Shown here: piece after piece, positions 28,063 to 37,550 of the stretch | Layout of the letters: each line of letters opens with the position of its first letter | Numbering within the stretch: the first letter of the stretch is position 1 | NCBI RefSeq assembly: GCF_029017505.1 | Contig: NZ_JAQGEI010000008.1 | Span: forward strand, 1-64,000 | DNA length: 64,000 nt | From: Sedimenticola hydrogenitrophicus | Lineage (GTDB): Bacteria; Pseudomonadota; Gammaproteobacteria; Chromatiales; Chromatiaceae | Direction of reading: 5' to 3' | The notes under the pieces: model-generated | The model's input: the letters and a program-made list of their open reading frames with translations, nothing else | The model's database searches: none | What the model was told of the DNA's origin: nothing | Translations under genes and position numbers: made by a program

Positions 28063-29358
28063 TCACCCGCCGGCGTAGAGATAGAGGGCCAAAAGCGATA
28101 TCCCCAGCATCACCAGGGCAAAGCCCGCGTTCAAGCGCAGCAGGCTCAAGGCGTTGATGTGATAGCGCCCCTGTATGGTCAGGTGCAGGCCGGAGAAGGG
28201 GGTGGTGCTGACGCCGATCGCCCAGCTCAGCAGGAAGGTGATGCCGAGCAGGTTGGGATCGACCCCCAGCGGGGCGAGGATGCCCCCGGCGGTGGCGATG
28301 CTGATCACCGGATGGATACCGATCACCGAGGCCGCCACCATCGCCAGCAACAGCAGGCCCGCCTCGGCGGCAGCGAAGCGCTGTACATCCACCACCAGCT
28401 GACTGGCCTGAATTGCCGTGGTGATGCCGGTGGCCAGCACGCCCGCCGCGAGAAACAGCAGCAGCTCACCCGACATGCGCGGCAGGCCGACCCGGATGTG
28501 CTGATGATAGGCGCTGAACCCCGCACGCCCATGCCGCAATAGCAGCAGCAACAGGGTGACCGTCAGCGACAGCGCCGAGATCAGGGTCAGGATCGGGATG
28601 GCCGGCCAGGCCTGGTGCAGCAGCATCAGCAGCAGCGCCAGCAGGCCCGGCAGCCACAAGGCACTGAACTGCATCGGGTAGCCGTGGAAGCCGTCGGCGC
28701 GGCCGTTGCGGGTCAGTTCCCAGCCGCTCAGCAACAGCCCCAGCATGGCCACCGGAAAGCCCACCGTGGAGAGCGTGGTCAGCTGCGCGCCGGGGGCGTT
28801 GGAGAGGGCGATACCCATGGCGGCGAAGAAGGGTGACCAGCAGGCCGCCATGGCAAAGCCGCGTGACAGCACGCACGCCTGCTGCGGCGTCAGGGGCCGG
28901 TTGGCGGAGAGCCGGTCACCGATGATCACAATGGACGACATATTGATCACGGCACCGAGGAAATGGACCCCGAACAGGGTGCGCCAGAGCGGCCGCCCGC
29001 CCTGGGGCAGGGCCTCGTCACAGACGGCCGGCTGGGTGATCAGACGCAGAAAGCTGACCGAAGCGAGCATCGCCAGCATCGCCTGGTTGGCGCTGAGCGC
29101 CTTGGTCACCGGTACCGGGGTAGCGGCAAGCAGGCCCCAGAGCAGCCCGCCTCCGCCCACCAGCAGCATGGCGATCACCTGGATACGCTGCACCATGTTG
29201 ATCGCGGTGGCCAGCAGCAGTGCCGCCAGCCAGCCCAGCCCGCCGGCCGCATAGGCCGGGAATCCGGCCTGCAGGCCGTGCAGGATCGAGAACAGCACCA
29301 TCAGGAACAGCAGGGGGCCGGCCAGTCGTTCGGCGGCCCATGTATGGAGTCTGTTCAA
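28063..29358 (-). CDS. Polytopic inner-membrane protein, putative transporter
   Basis: 431 aa with about 11-12 hydrophobic helices. No family was recognised with certainty. The layout resembles ion-transporter-superfamily carriers: two inverted halves, with re-entrant-like segments AACWSPFFAAMGIALSNAPG (about 178-197) and WAIGVSTTPFSGLHLTIQGRYH near 385-405. Single-gene unit, convergent with the CNP1-like gene. A link to anion or oxyanion transport would be a guess. Confidence 0.6.
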   Translation of the reverse strand: MNRLHTWAAERLAGPLLFLMVLFSILHGLQAGFPAYAAGGLGWLAALLLATAINMVQRIQVIAMLLVGGGGLLWGLLAATPVPVTKALSANQAMLAMLASVSFLRLITQPAVCDEALPQGGRPLWRTLFGVHFLGAVINMSSIVIIGDRLSANRPLTPQQACVLSRGFAMAACWSPFFAAMGIALSNAPGAQLTTLSTVGFPVAMLGLLLSGWELTRNGRADGFHGYPMQFSALWLPGLLALLLMLLHQAWPAIPILTLISALSLTVTLLLLLLRHGRAGFSAYHQHIRVGLPRMSGELLLFLAAGVLATGITTAIQASQLVVDVQRFAAAEAGLLLLAMVAASVIGIHPVISIATAGGILAPLGVDPNLLGITFLLSWAIGVSTTPFSGLHLTIQGRYHINALSLLRLNAGFALVMLGISLLALYLYAGG

Positions 29359-29570
29359 GCCGTCGGGCTCCTGCGGGTAACGTGATTGATTCCATCCTCA
29401 GGTCCGTAAACGGTGCATCCCTGCACCACTCCTCGAATGAAACTATTATTCAGCCCGTGGCGTCAAACGGCAACCTTTGTCATCCAGGGGCAGGGGGACT
29501 CCGCGACCCCGCCCGACCTTGACACTCCCAGCGGCGCGGACCATCCTAAAATAAACGTTCGTTCAACACC

Positions 29571-29639
29571 GGGGGCGGAGTCAAGCCGCCTGGCGGTGTC
29601 TATTTTTACCCTGTCGTACCGGGATTGACTCCGAACCCT
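29571..29639. repeat. REP-like palindrome family E, copy 1
   Basis: GGGGGCGGAGTCAAGCCG at the left and ATTGACTCCGAACCC at the right form an imperfect palindrome 31 bp before the trhA gene. A perfect copy lies just after that gene. Ends of the GGGGTC-GAGTC type are typical of REP elements mobilised by Y1 (RAYT) transposases. Confidence 0.65.
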
Positions 29640-29670
29640 GGATAAAGGGATCTGGATCGAGGAGGTCATC

Positions 29671-30348
29671 ATGGCTGCGAAAGCGCTGGCGTCGGAATAC
29701 AGTCCGGGTGAAGAGATCGCCCACGCGGTTACCCACGGTATCGGTGCTGTCCTGAGCATCGCCGGGCTGGCGGTGCTGGTGGCCTTCTCCACGCGCTACG
29801 GCAACGCCTGGCACATCACCAGCAGCAGTATTTATGGCGCCACCCTGATCCTCTGCTATACCGCCTCGACGCTCTACCACAGCATTCCCCATCCCCGGGC
29901 GAAGCGGATTCTTCGCCAGATCGATCATGCCACCATCTTTCTGCTCATTGCCGGCACCTATACCCCATTTGCCCTGGTCAGCATGCGCGAGAGCTGGGGC
30001 TGGTGGCTGTTCGGCACCGTCTGGGGCATCGCCATTGTCGGCATGATCTTCGAGCTGTTTACCGAACAGCGCTACCCGAAGGTCTCCCTGGCAATTTACC
30101 TCGGCTTCGGCTGGCTGGCCCTGGCGGCGATCAAGCCGATGCTGGAGGCCATCGGGCTCGAAGGGCTGACCCTGTTGGTGATCGGTGGTCTGTTCTACTC
30201 CCTGGGGGTGATCTTCTACGCCTGGGAACGGCTGGCCTACCATCACGCGGTGTGGCACCTGTTCGTGCTGGCCGGCAGTATCTTCCACTTCTTCGCCGTG
30301 CTGTTTTATGTCATTCCCGACACTTATTGGCTGACGATCCCCCGTTGA
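29671..30348 (+). CDS. trhA: Hemolysin III / TrhA (PAQR) family membrane protein
   Basis: 225 aa with seven predicted membrane helices. The PAQR metal-site signatures are present: STLYHSIPH (helix 2), IDHATIFLLIAGTYTPF (helix 3), and HHAVWHLFVLAGSIFHFF (C-terminal). TrhA in E. coli is linked to membrane energetics and fluidity homeostasis, and the old name hemolysin III is not evidence of toxicity. GAGGAGG lies close before the ATG. Family E palindromes flank the gene on both sides. Confidence 0.93.
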   Translation: MAAKALASEYSPGEEIAHAVTHGIGAVLSIAGLAVLVAFSTRYGNAWHITSSSIYGATLILCYTASTLYHSIPHPRAKRILRQIDHATIFLLIAGTYTPFALVSMRESWGWWLFGTVWGIAIVGMIFELFTEQRYPKVSLAIYLGFGWLALAAIKPMLEAIGLEGLTLLVIGGLFYSLGVIFYAWERLAYHHAVWHLFVLAGSIFHFFAVLFYVIPDTYWLTIPR

Positions 30349-30360
30349 TTTCGATATCGC

Positions 30361-30430
30361 GGGGGTCGGAGTCAAGCCGCGTATGTCCGGGAATCGGTTG
30401 ATTCATTCCGACCGGCTTGACTCCGACCCC
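30361..30430. repeat. REP-like palindrome family E, copy 2
   Basis: A perfect 18-bp inverted repeat, GGGGTCGGAGTCAAGCCG / CGGCTTGACTCCGACCCC, with a 33-bp spacer, 13 bp after the trhA stop. Confidence 0.8.
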
Positions 30431-30440
30431 TAACAATCAA

Positions 30441-30521
30441 TGCTCGCCAAGGGCGCCAAGCACGCAAAGTTTAAGATAAGGGGTTGGTATTCCTTGGCGT
30501 GCTTTGCGTCTTGGCGAGAGT
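30441..30521. repeat. Palindromic repeat family C, copy 2
   Basis: TGCTCGCCAAGGGCGCCAAG on the left and TTGCGTCTTGGCGAGAGTA on the right form an 81-bp imperfect palindrome equivalent to 21968-22048. It lies directly after the family E element. Confidence 0.85.
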
Positions 30522-30687
30522 ACAAGTCCCCCGCCAATTAGGGGCCGAGAAGTAGCCGTGGCTAGTTAACCTGCGTCGACTCCCTGCGGTCTCCCTGCTC
30601 ACCAACGGAATTGCGCACTCTCCCTGTGACATCTGCCGGCACTTTTCGTATGATCCCCCTCCCCAGTAACCGATTTGACAGGGTGAT

Positions 30688-32940
30688 ATGAGCAGCGGAA
30701 TCGACCAGAGTATCGAGGGCATCGAACGGATGCCGTTGAAGGTGTTTACCGAGAAGGCATACCTGGATTACTCCATGTATGTAATTCTCGACCGGGCGCT
30801 GCCCTTTATCGGCGACGGCCTGAAGCCGGTGCAGCGGCGTATCATCTACGCCATGTCGGAGCTGGGGCTTTCCGCCGGATCCAAGCACAAGAAGTCGGCC
30901 CGCACCGTGGGCGACGTGCTGGGCAAGTTCCATCCGCATGGCGATTCCGCCTGTTACGAGGCGATGGTGCTGATGGCCCAGCCCTTCTCCTACCGCTACA
31001 CCCTGGTGGACGGGCAGGGCAACTGGGGTTCCGCCGACGATCCCAAGTCGTTTGCCGCCATGCGCTATACCGAGGCGCGCCTCACCCCCTACGCCCAGGT
31101 GCTGCTCGCCGAACTGGGCAAGGGCACGGTGGACTGGGTGCCCAACTTCGACGGTACCCTGAAGGAGCCGGCCATGTTGCCGGCGCGCCTGCCCAACCTG
31201 CTGCTCAACGGCACCACCGGCATCGCCGTGGGCATGGCCACCGATGTACCGCCACACAACCTGCGCGAGGTGGCGAGCGCCTGCATCCGCCTGCTGGAGA
31301 GCCCCAAGAGCACCCTGGAGGAGCTGTGCGAGCATATCAAGGGGCCGGATTATCCCACCGAGGCGGAGATCATCACCCCGCGCGAGGAGTTGCTGAAGAT
31401 CTATGAAACGGGCGGTGGCAGCATCCGCATGCGCGCCCGCTATATCCGCGAGCAGGGTGACGTGGTGATCACGTCGCTGCCGCACCAGGTCTCCGGGGCC
31501 AAGGTGCTGGAACAGATCGCCCAGCAGATGCAGGCCAAGAAGCTGCCCATGGTGGAGGACCTGCGGGACGAGTCGGATCACGAGAACCCGACCCGCCTGG
31601 TGATCGTGCCGCGCTCCAACCGGGTCGACGTGGAGCGGCTGATGTCGCACCTGTTCGCCACCACCGATCTGGAACGCACCTACCGGGTCAACATGAATGT
31701 GATCGGTCTCGACGGCAAGCCCCAGGTGAAGAACCTGCTGCGCCTGCTCCGGGAGTGGCTGGAGTTCCGCTACGAGACCGTGCGCCGCCGTCTGGAGCAT
31801 CGCCTGGGCAAGGTGCGCGATCGCCTGCACCTGCTGGATGGCCTGCTGGTCGCCTTTCTCAACCTGGACGAGGTGATTCGCATCATCCGCAGCGAGGACG
31901 AGCCCAGGCCGGTGCTGATGCAGCGCTTCGACCTGTCCGAGCTGCAGGCCGACTACATCCTGGACACCAAGCTGCGCCAGTTGGCGCGCCTGGAGGAGAT
32001 GAAGATCCGCGGCGAGCAGGATGAGCTGGCGAAGGAGCAGGAGTGGCTGGAGAAGACCCTCGGTTCCAAACAGCGCATGACCACCCTGATCCGCAAGGAG
32101 ATCCAGGAGGACGCGGAGAAGTACGGCGATGCGCGGCGCTCGCCCATCGTCGAGCGCCAGGCCGCCGAGGCCCTGGCCGAGACCGATCTGGCGCCGAGCG
32201 AGCCGGTCACCGTGATCCTCTCGGAGAAGGGCTGGGCGCGGGCCGCCAAGGGACATGACATCGACCCCGGCAGCCTGAATTACAAGGCCGGGGACGGTTT
32301 CCTGGATGCGGCCCATCTGCGCAGCAACCAGGCGGTGGTGTTTATCGATTCCAGCGGGCGCAGCTACTCGGTGCCGGCCCACACCCTGCCGTCGGCGCGC
32401 AGCCAGGGCGAACCCCTCACCGGGCGCCTGTCGCCGGTCAGCGGCGCCACCTTCAGCGTGGTGCTGGGCGGCGATCCGGAGCAGTGGTACCTGGTCGCCT
32501 CCGATGCCGGCTACGGCTTCCTGGTGCAACTGAAGGAGCTGTACGCCAAGAACAAGGCGGGCAAGGCGCTGCTGACCCTGCCCAAGGGGGCGAAGGTGCT
32601 GCATCCGGTCCAGGTGAGCGACCGCGAGCGCGACCGGGTGGTGGCCATCACCAACGAGGGGCGGATGCTCAGCTTCCCGGTCTCCGAACTGCCGGCCCTG
32701 AGCCGCGGCAAGGGCAACAAGATCATCGGCATCCCCGCCAAGCGGGTGGAGGATCGGATCGAGTTCGTGGTGGCGGTGGCCTGCGTGCCCGAGGGGGGGC
32801 GCCTCACCGCCCACTCCGGCAAGCGCTTCATCACCCTGAAGCTGAGCGACCTGGAGCATTATCAGGGCGAGCGGGGACGCCGCGGCAACAAGCTGCCGCG
32901 CGGTTTCCAGAAGGTGGAACGGGTCGAGGTGGAGTTGTAG
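30688..32940 (+). CDS. parC: DNA topoisomerase IV subunit A
   Basis: 750 aa, the ParC length. The active-site tyrosine is Y127 in [12 protein letters not shown]. The quinolone-determining region reads [12 protein letters not shown] (S87 and E91, equivalent to E. coli S80/E84), the susceptible form. The C-terminal third has beta-pinwheel repeats (about 490-750) that bind and bend DNA. It works with ParE to unlink replicated chromosomes. Confidence 0.97.
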   Translation: MSSGIDQSIEGIERMPLKVFTEKAYLDYSMYVILDRALPFIGDGLKPVQRRIIYAMSELGLSAGSKHKKSARTVGDVLGKFHPHGDSACYEAMVLMAQPFSYRYTLVDGQGNWGSADDPKSFAAMRYTEARLTPYAQVLLAELGKGTVDWVPNFDGTLKEPAMLPARLPNLLLNGTTGIAVGMATDVPPHNLREVASACIRLLESPKSTLEELCEHIKGPDYPTEAEIITPREELLKIYETGGGSIRMRARYIREQGDVVITSLPHQVSGAKVLEQIAQQMQAKKLPMVEDLRDESDHENPTRLVIVPRSNRVDVERLMSHLFATTDLERTYRVNMNVIGLDGKPQVKNLLRLLREWLEFRYETVRRRLEHRLGKVRDRLHLLDGLLVAFLNLDEVIRIIRSEDEPRPVLMQRFDLSELQADYILDTKLRQLARLEEMKIRGEQDELAKEQEWLEKTLGSKQRMTTLIRKEIQEDAEKYGDARRSPIVERQAAEALAETDLAPSEPVTVILSEKGWARAAKGHDIDPGSLNYKAGDGFLDAAHLRSNQAVVFIDSSGRSYSVPAHTLPSARSQGEPLTGRLSPVSGATFSVVLGGDPEQWYLVASDAGYGFLVQLKELYAKNKAGKALLTLPKGAKVLHPVQVSDRERDRVVAITNEGRMLSFPVSELPALSRGKGNKIIGIPAKRVEDRIEFVVAVACVPEGGRLTAHSGKRFITLKLSDLEHYQGERGRRGNKLPRGFQKVERVEVEL

Positions 32941-33150
32941 TTTTCCTGTCCGCTTCCACGGATACAGGGCGCCCCGTGGGCGCCGTGAATCAGGGTGTAG
33001 CTGTCGTGGCGGGCACGGCCCGCCCTATGGCCAGGTTCTCGCGGGCATTGGTGAGGAGTGGTACATGGATGTACCGTTTACGGACCTGAGGATGGCATGC
33101 GCCTACCGGCTTATCCACCCTACATCTGGCCTTGATTGATAGAGGCTCCG

Positions 33151-33227
33151 GTAGGGGCAACCCCCCGTGGTTGCCCGGATGGTTGCGGCACTGCCTGAGA
33201 AGGGCAGGCACAGGGGCCTGCCCCTAC
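33151..33227. repeat. Palindromic repeat family D, copy 2
   Basis: GTAGGGGCAACCCCCCGTGG on the left and GGGCAGGCACAGGGGCCTGCCCCTAC on the right. It lies in the 410-bp gap after parC, which also holds a GGCGCCC/GGGCGCC hairpin near 32968 but no gene. Confidence 0.85.
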
Positions 33228-33350
33228 TCCCGGTTTCTGTTTGGCCTGCATTTGGCTGATACACCCACGGAAGGCGCGCTTTGCCGCGATCTTGGCGGGG
33301 GGCGGAGATCCAAGGGGGGCGCTTGATAAGGAGCCGGCAGTTGCCAGCGG

Positions 33351-33743
33351 CTACTCGGGGTCGTTGCAGTGTTCGCGATAGATCGACTGAAGCAGCCGTT
33401 CATCCAGCGTCCGGACCAGCTCTTCCCGTAGCCTGTGCTCCAGGTCGTCGCGGAAGCGTTCTGCCACGGCGGCGGCGGTCTGTTCGATCACTCCCAGCAT
33501 CTCGTTACGCAGCTCCTCGCGCACGGCGTCCAGGTCGACCGCGGTCGGGTCAGCGGATGCGTCTGGAGGGGCATCGAACAGCGGCAGGTCGGGCTGATCC
33601 GGGTTCGTATTGTCTGCTGGCTGCAGCTCGTCCGGTTCCACCACCTCATGCAGGATCGGGATGCCCTCGTGATCGACCGCGAGGGTCGCCTCCGTGGGGG
33701 GAGGTTCCGGGGATGTCCTACTCAATGGCCATTTGAATTTCAT
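33351..33743 (-). CDS. Hypothetical acidic protein downstream of holC
   Basis: 130 aa from the ATG at 33743 (MKFKWPLS...). Upstream in-frame codons would read through a duplicated repeat, so they are discounted. Residues about 15-70 are Pro/Asp/Glu-rich and probably disordered. The C-terminal about 60 residues form a charged helix (VREELRNEMLGVIEQTAAAVAE, then a RLREELVRTLDERLLQSIY segment) that may oligomerise. No family recognised. It follows pepA-holC on the same strand, separated by repeats. Confidence 0.6.
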   Translation of the reverse strand: MKFKWPLSRTSPEPPPTEATLAVDHEGIPILHEVVEPDELQPADNTNPDQPDLPLFDAPPDASADPTAVDLDAVREELRNEMLGVIEQTAAAVAERFRDDLEHRLREELVRTLDERLLQSIYREHCNDPE

Positions 33744-33885
33744 GCGGCACATCCCTGTGCCGCACCCTGACGGGCGGCCTGCGGCCGTGGAAATTGCCTC
33801 TCCTGCCAATTTTTCATGCGACAGGCCCATCCCTGTGCCGCACCCTGGCGGGCGGCCTGCAACCGTGGAAATAGTTTATCCTGAC
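33736..33885. repeat. Tandem duplication of a ~78-bp unit
   Basis: Two copies of a 45-bp block (CATCCCTGTGCCGCACCCTG... to ...CCGTGGAAAT) start at 33750 and 33828 with four visible mismatches. The flanking AATTT(TT)CATGCG and TCCTGMC segments are also shared. The second unit is interrupted at 33885 by the family A element and resumes at 34095 (AATTTTTCAT at 34101). The first unit contains the start codon of the hypothetical gene on the minus strand. Confidence 0.75.
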
Positions 33886-34094
33886 GTAACTACTCACCCG
33901 GTCTGCAAGCGATTGGCCTGCCTTGTTGGCCGATCTTGATGGCGCCTCGAATCCAGCCCCGTTTTCAGATTCAAGCCTGCCCTTGTTTGAGCGAAGCGAG
34001 TTTGGGCCGGCGCTGAAAAGGGGGCTGGATTCGAGGAGATAAGCCATCGTGTGAGGCCGGAAAGGCAGGCCAATCACCCCGTGAGTAGTTACGT
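33886..34094. mobile_element. Palindromic element family A, copy 2, with target duplication
   Basis: 209-bp element whose arms (GTAACTACTCACCCGGTCTG / CACCCCGTGAGTAGTTACGT) form an imperfect inverted repeat. CCTGAC occurs directly before (33880-33885) and directly after it (34095-34100), and the uninterrupted sequence of the neighbouring tandem unit shows the likely empty site. No coding capacity. Confidence 0.8.
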
Positions 34095-34106
34095 CCTGAC
34101 AATTTT

Positions 34107-34532
34107 TCATAAGTTGTGGGTATTGAGGGTGTAGCCGCGGTCGCGATAGGTGCGGAAGCGGTTACGCCCGGCCTCGCGCACCGCCGGGTCCTTGTCGATC
34201 AGCTCGGCCACCCGGGAGAAGCGGCTGAAGAACGGGGGTACCGCGGCCGCCAGGTTGATCAGCACATCGTGCTCGTCGCCCGCCTGTTCACCGTGTCCGA
34301 TCAGTACCGGCGTGAGTGCCCCGTCGCTCTCGTTGATCAGGCCGTGGGGGATGAAGCTCTCCTCCCGCAGGGTCCACAGCAGTTTATCCAGATGGCGCGA
34401 TTCGGCATCCGAGTTGGTGTGCAGGTAGACACGATGTCCCTGCTGCCACGCCTTGTCGACCAGGCGGCAGGCGAGCTGGAAGCGGTCGCCGGCGGCCTGG
34501 TCGCCGAGAATATAAAAATCGACCCGGGTCAC
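34107..34532 (-). CDS. holC: DNA polymerase III chi subunit
   Basis: 141 aa. The family start TRVDFYILGDQAAGDRFQLA is clear, followed by VYLHTNSDAESRHLDKLLWT and FIPHGLI. Chi links the clamp loader to single-strand-binding protein during replication. The GTG start overlaps the pepA stop (GTGA), the common pepA-holC arrangement. The usual next gene, valS, is absent from this window. Confidence 0.93.
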   Translation of the reverse strand: MTRVDFYILGDQAAGDRFQLACRLVDKAWQQGHRVYLHTNSDAESRHLDKLLWTLREESFIPHGLINESDGALTPVLIGHGEQAGDEHDVLINLAAAVPPFFSRFSRVAELIDKDPAVREAGRNRFRTYRDRGYTLNTHNL

Positions 34533-36028
34533 TTTATCTGGCCTGCCCGTTGCAGGAGGAACTGGGCGAGCAGCGACACCGGCCGCCCGGTGGCGCCCTT
34601 CTGGTCGCCGCTTTTCCAGGCGGTGCCGGCGATATCCAGGTGTGCCCATTTGAACTTTTTCGCATAACGCGACAGGAAGCAGGCGGCGGTGATGGTGCCG
34701 GCGCCCTTGCCGCCGATGTTGGCCATGTCGGCGAAGTTGCTCTTCAGCTGCTCCTGATACTCCTCCCATAGCGGCAGCTGCCAGGCGCGGTCGGTGGCCC
34801 GGATACCCGCCGCCAGCAACTCGGCGGCCAGCGGCTCATCGTTGCTCATCAGACCCGAGGCCTGGGCACCCAGGGCCACGATGCAGGCGCCGGTCAGGGT
34901 GGCGACATCCACCACGGCGGCCGGGTTGAAACGCTCGGCGTAGGTGAGGGCATCGCACAGGATGAGCCGGCCCTCGGCATCGGTATTGAGTATCTCGATG
35001 GTCTGTCCCGACATGCTGGTGACGATATCCCCCGGCTTGTTGGCGGCGCCATCCGGCAGGTTTTCCGAGGAGGGAACGATTACCACCAGGTTGATCGGCA
35101 GTTCCAGCCTGACGCAGGCGGCCATGGCGCCCATTACGCTGGCGCCGCCACACATGTCGTATTTCATCTCATCCATGGCGGCTGACGGTTTCAGGGAGAT
35201 ACCGCCGGCGTCAAAGGTGAGACCCTTGCCGATCAGCACCACCGGCTTGGATTTCGGTTTGCCGCCCTGGTACTCCATGACGATCAGCTTGGCCGGCTCG
35301 CGGCTGCCGCGGGAGACCGAGAGCAGCGAGCCCATGCCGAGGGCCTGCATCTGCTTCTCCTCCAGCACCGATACCTTCAGCTTGGACGACTGTTTGCCCA
35401 GTTGCCGGGCCTGATCCGCCAGATAGCTCGGGGTGCAGAGATTGCCCGGCAGGTTGGCCAGGTTTTTGGCCAGGGTGATGCCGCCGGCGATCGCCTCGCC
35501 CTGGGCGATGGCGCGCAGCACCGCCTGGCTCTTTTTCTCCTCGCCGATGAACAGGCCGAGTTTTTTCAGTGGGCGTTTGGGCGGCTTCGCCTCGCTTTTG
35601 CACTGGTCAAACCGGTAGATCTGTTCTTCCGTGGCAATTACCGATTCGCGCAGCAGCTGGGTGGTGTCGGTCTCCTTGATCTCCAGGGAGCAGAGGGCAT
35701 TGGTGGCCTCGATGACACTGCTCTCGTTGAGTCTCTTGACGGCTTCCGCCCAGGCGGTGATGGCCGATTTCAGGGTCAGCTCCTTCTCCACGCCGAGCCC
35801 GATCAGCAGGATGCGCTCGGCCTGGATGTTGGGGATGTCATAGAGCATCAGGGATTGACCGGTCTCACCATCCATGTCGCCCTTCTTCAGAATGGCGCTG
35901 AGATATCCGTTACTGGCCTGGTCGATCTGTTTTGCCGGTCCGGCCAGTTGCCGTCGGGTAAAGACACCCAGCACGAGGCACGCGGTGCGCTGTGCGGATG
36001 GGTCGCCTGATTTCACATGGTATTCCAT
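34529..36028 (-). CDS. pepA: Leucyl aminopeptidase (cytosol aminopeptidase)
   Basis: 499 aa, M17 family, hexameric two-metal aminopeptidase; in E. coli PepA also binds DNA in Xer recombination. Metal and catalytic signatures are in GKGLTFDAGGISLKPS, MKYDMCGGASVMG and the family tag NTDAEGRL. The N-terminal 160 residues form the regulatory domain. It is divergent from lptF with 412 bp between. Confidence 0.96.
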   Translation of the reverse strand: MEYHVKSGDPSAQRTACLVLGVFTRRQLAGPAKQIDQASNGYLSAILKKGDMDGETGQSLMLYDIPNIQAERILLIGLGVEKELTLKSAITAWAEAVKRLNESSVIEATNALCSLEIKETDTTQLLRESVIATEEQIYRFDQCKSEAKPPKRPLKKLGLFIGEEKKSQAVLRAIAQGEAIAGGITLAKNLANLPGNLCTPSYLADQARQLGKQSSKLKVSVLEEKQMQALGMGSLLSVSRGSREPAKLIVMEYQGGKPKSKPVVLIGKGLTFDAGGISLKPSAAMDEMKYDMCGGASVMGAMAACVRLELPINLVVIVPSSENLPDGAANKPGDIVTSMSGQTIEILNTDAEGRLILCDALTYAERFNPAAVVDVATLTGACIVALGAQASGLMSNDEPLAAELLAAGIRATDRAWQLPLWEEYQEQLKSNFADMANIGGKGAGTITAACFLSRYAKKFKWAHLDIAGTAWKSGDQKGATGRPVSLLAQFLLQRAGQIK

Positions 36029-36245
36029 AGCGGTTCCCTGAAAGGTTGTTGTTTGTCTGTCGTTAGCATTGCCGTGGCGTGACGGGCGCGGTTGCCGCCG
36101 GTTTGCCCACGGCCCGGCCAGGATGTACTATCCATCGCGGTTTCTGCCGATCCCGTGAGGGTGCCGGTTGCGTCGTACACAACCCGTCCGGTAAGCCATT
36201 GTGGTAATAGTCTACAAGAATTATGGCCGTTTAGGGCCTGGAAGG

Positions 36246-36378
36246 AAATAACTGCTGCATATTGCGCCGGATTTTCGTTTGCCTTCAAGGCACGGCAAGG
36301 CGCGCATAGTCGTGCTATGTAAGTCTTGCCGTAACGCCGAAGGCGGACGAAAAGACCAGCAGGATGTAGCAGTTGTTT
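36246..36378. repeat. Imperfect 133-bp palindrome between pepA and lptF
   Basis: AAATAACTGCTGCAT...TTTTCGTTTGCCTTC...ACGGCAAG on the left matches the reverse complement of CTTGCCGTAACGCCGAAGGC...ACGAAAA...ATGTAGCAGTTGTTT on the right. It lies in the divergent promoter gap, which has no gene, so promoters for lptFG must lie close to 36380-36440 or within the repeat. Confidence 0.75.
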
Positions 36379-36440
36379 ATTGACAGGTCCTTACCACCGA
36401 TGCGGGACCATGCCGCGGTTTTTTCAACAGAACGCTTTTT

Positions 36441-37550
36441 ATGCTGCCGATTATCGATCGCTACATTCTTCGGGAAGTGACCAGGTCGTTTCTCGCCATC
36501 ATGACCGTGCTGATGCTGATCGTGGTGAGCCAAAGCTATATCAAGATCCTGCAGGACGCGGTCGTCGGTTCCATCAGCAGCGAGGTGATGACCCGGCTGC
36601 TGGGCCTGGAGGTGTTGCAGGTGCTGGGGCCGGTCACCCCGCCCACCTTCTTTTTCGCCATTCTCTACACCCTCGGCCGCATGTATCGCGACAGTGAAAT
36701 GACCGCCCTGGCGGCCGGCGGCGTCGGCCTGGCACGCATCTACCGCGCCTTCGCCCTGGTGGCCGTGCCGGTGGCCCTGGTGGTGGCCTGGTTCACCCTG
36801 GGGCTGGTCCCCTGGGTGAATGCCAACAAGGCGGAGATCATGCAGCAGCAGAAGGCGGAGTCGACCGAACTGGGCATGGCGGTGGCCGGCCGCTTCAACG
36901 AGTTCAGCCAGGGCGAGTTGGTCTTCTATGTGGAGAAGATGAGCGAGGACAAGCGGCGCATGCGCAATGTCTTTGTGCAGAACCGGCAGCACGGCAAGCT
37001 GGGCCTGATCACCGCCACCGAAGGTTACCAGTACACCGATCCGGATACGGGCGACCTCTACCTGGTGCTGACCCGCGGTCACCGCTATGAGGGGACCCCG
37101 GGTCACAACGACTACGCCGTCGGCGATTTCGACAAGTATGCGATCCTCATCGACCGGCGCGACCAGGTCGGCGACAAGCTGCCGAACAAGGCGATCCCCA
37201 CCGATGAACTGTTCAACACGGAAGAGTTGGGCCTGCGCTCGGAACTGGAGTACCGCTTCATGTTCCCGGTCGCGGTGCTGGTGTTCACCATTCTCAGCGT
37301 GCCGCTCAGCAAGTCACTGCCTCGGGAGGGGATCTACGGACGCCTGCTGCTGGCGCTGCTGTGCTATTTTCTGTTCCTCAATCTGCAGGCGGTATCCGGT
37401 AACTGGATGGTTTCCGGCGTCACCCCGGCCTGGATGGGGCGCTGGTGGGTGCATCCGTTCATGCTGCTGCTGGGCGGCGCGGTGATGTTGTACAAATCCC
37501 CGCGCATGTTCCGCGTGTTGCGCCGGCGGCTGTGGGGTCAGCGGGCATGA
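36441..37550 (+). CDS. lptF: LPS export permease LptF
   Basis: 369 aa, YjgP/YjgQ family. It has transmembrane helices at both ends (about 15-35, 60-80, 100-120 and three after 270) around a periplasmic beta-jellyroll domain. With LptG and the LptB ATPase it extracts lipopolysaccharide from the inner membrane. It overlaps lptG by 4 bp. Confidence 0.95.
   Translation: MLPIIDRYILREVTRSFLAIMTVLMLIVVSQSYIKILQDAVVGSISSEVMTRLLGLEVLQVLGPVTPPTFFFAILYTLGRMYRDSEMTALAAGGVGLARIYRAFALVAVPVALVVAWFTLGLVPWVNANKAEIMQQQKAESTELGMAVAGRFNEFSQGELVFYVEKMSEDKRRMRNVFVQNRQHGKLGLITATEGYQYTDPDTGDLYLVLTRGHRYEGTPGHNDYAVGDFDKYAILIDRRDQVGDKLPNKAIPTDELFNTEELGLRSELEYRFMFPVAVLVFTILSVPLSKSLPREGIYGRLLLALLCYFLFLNLQAVSGNWMVSGVTPAWMGRWWVHPFMLLLGGAVMLYKSPRMFRVLRRRLWGQRA

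Noticed and set aside
29671-30348. Toxin (hemolysin) function for the TrhA-family gene
   Set aside because: The name is historical. The sequence is a seven-helix PAQR protein typical of housekeeping membrane homeostasis.
33744-33830. 29-codon N-terminal extension of the hypothetical protein
   Set aside because: It is encoded by the duplicated repeat block, so the ATG at 33743 is the more plausible start.
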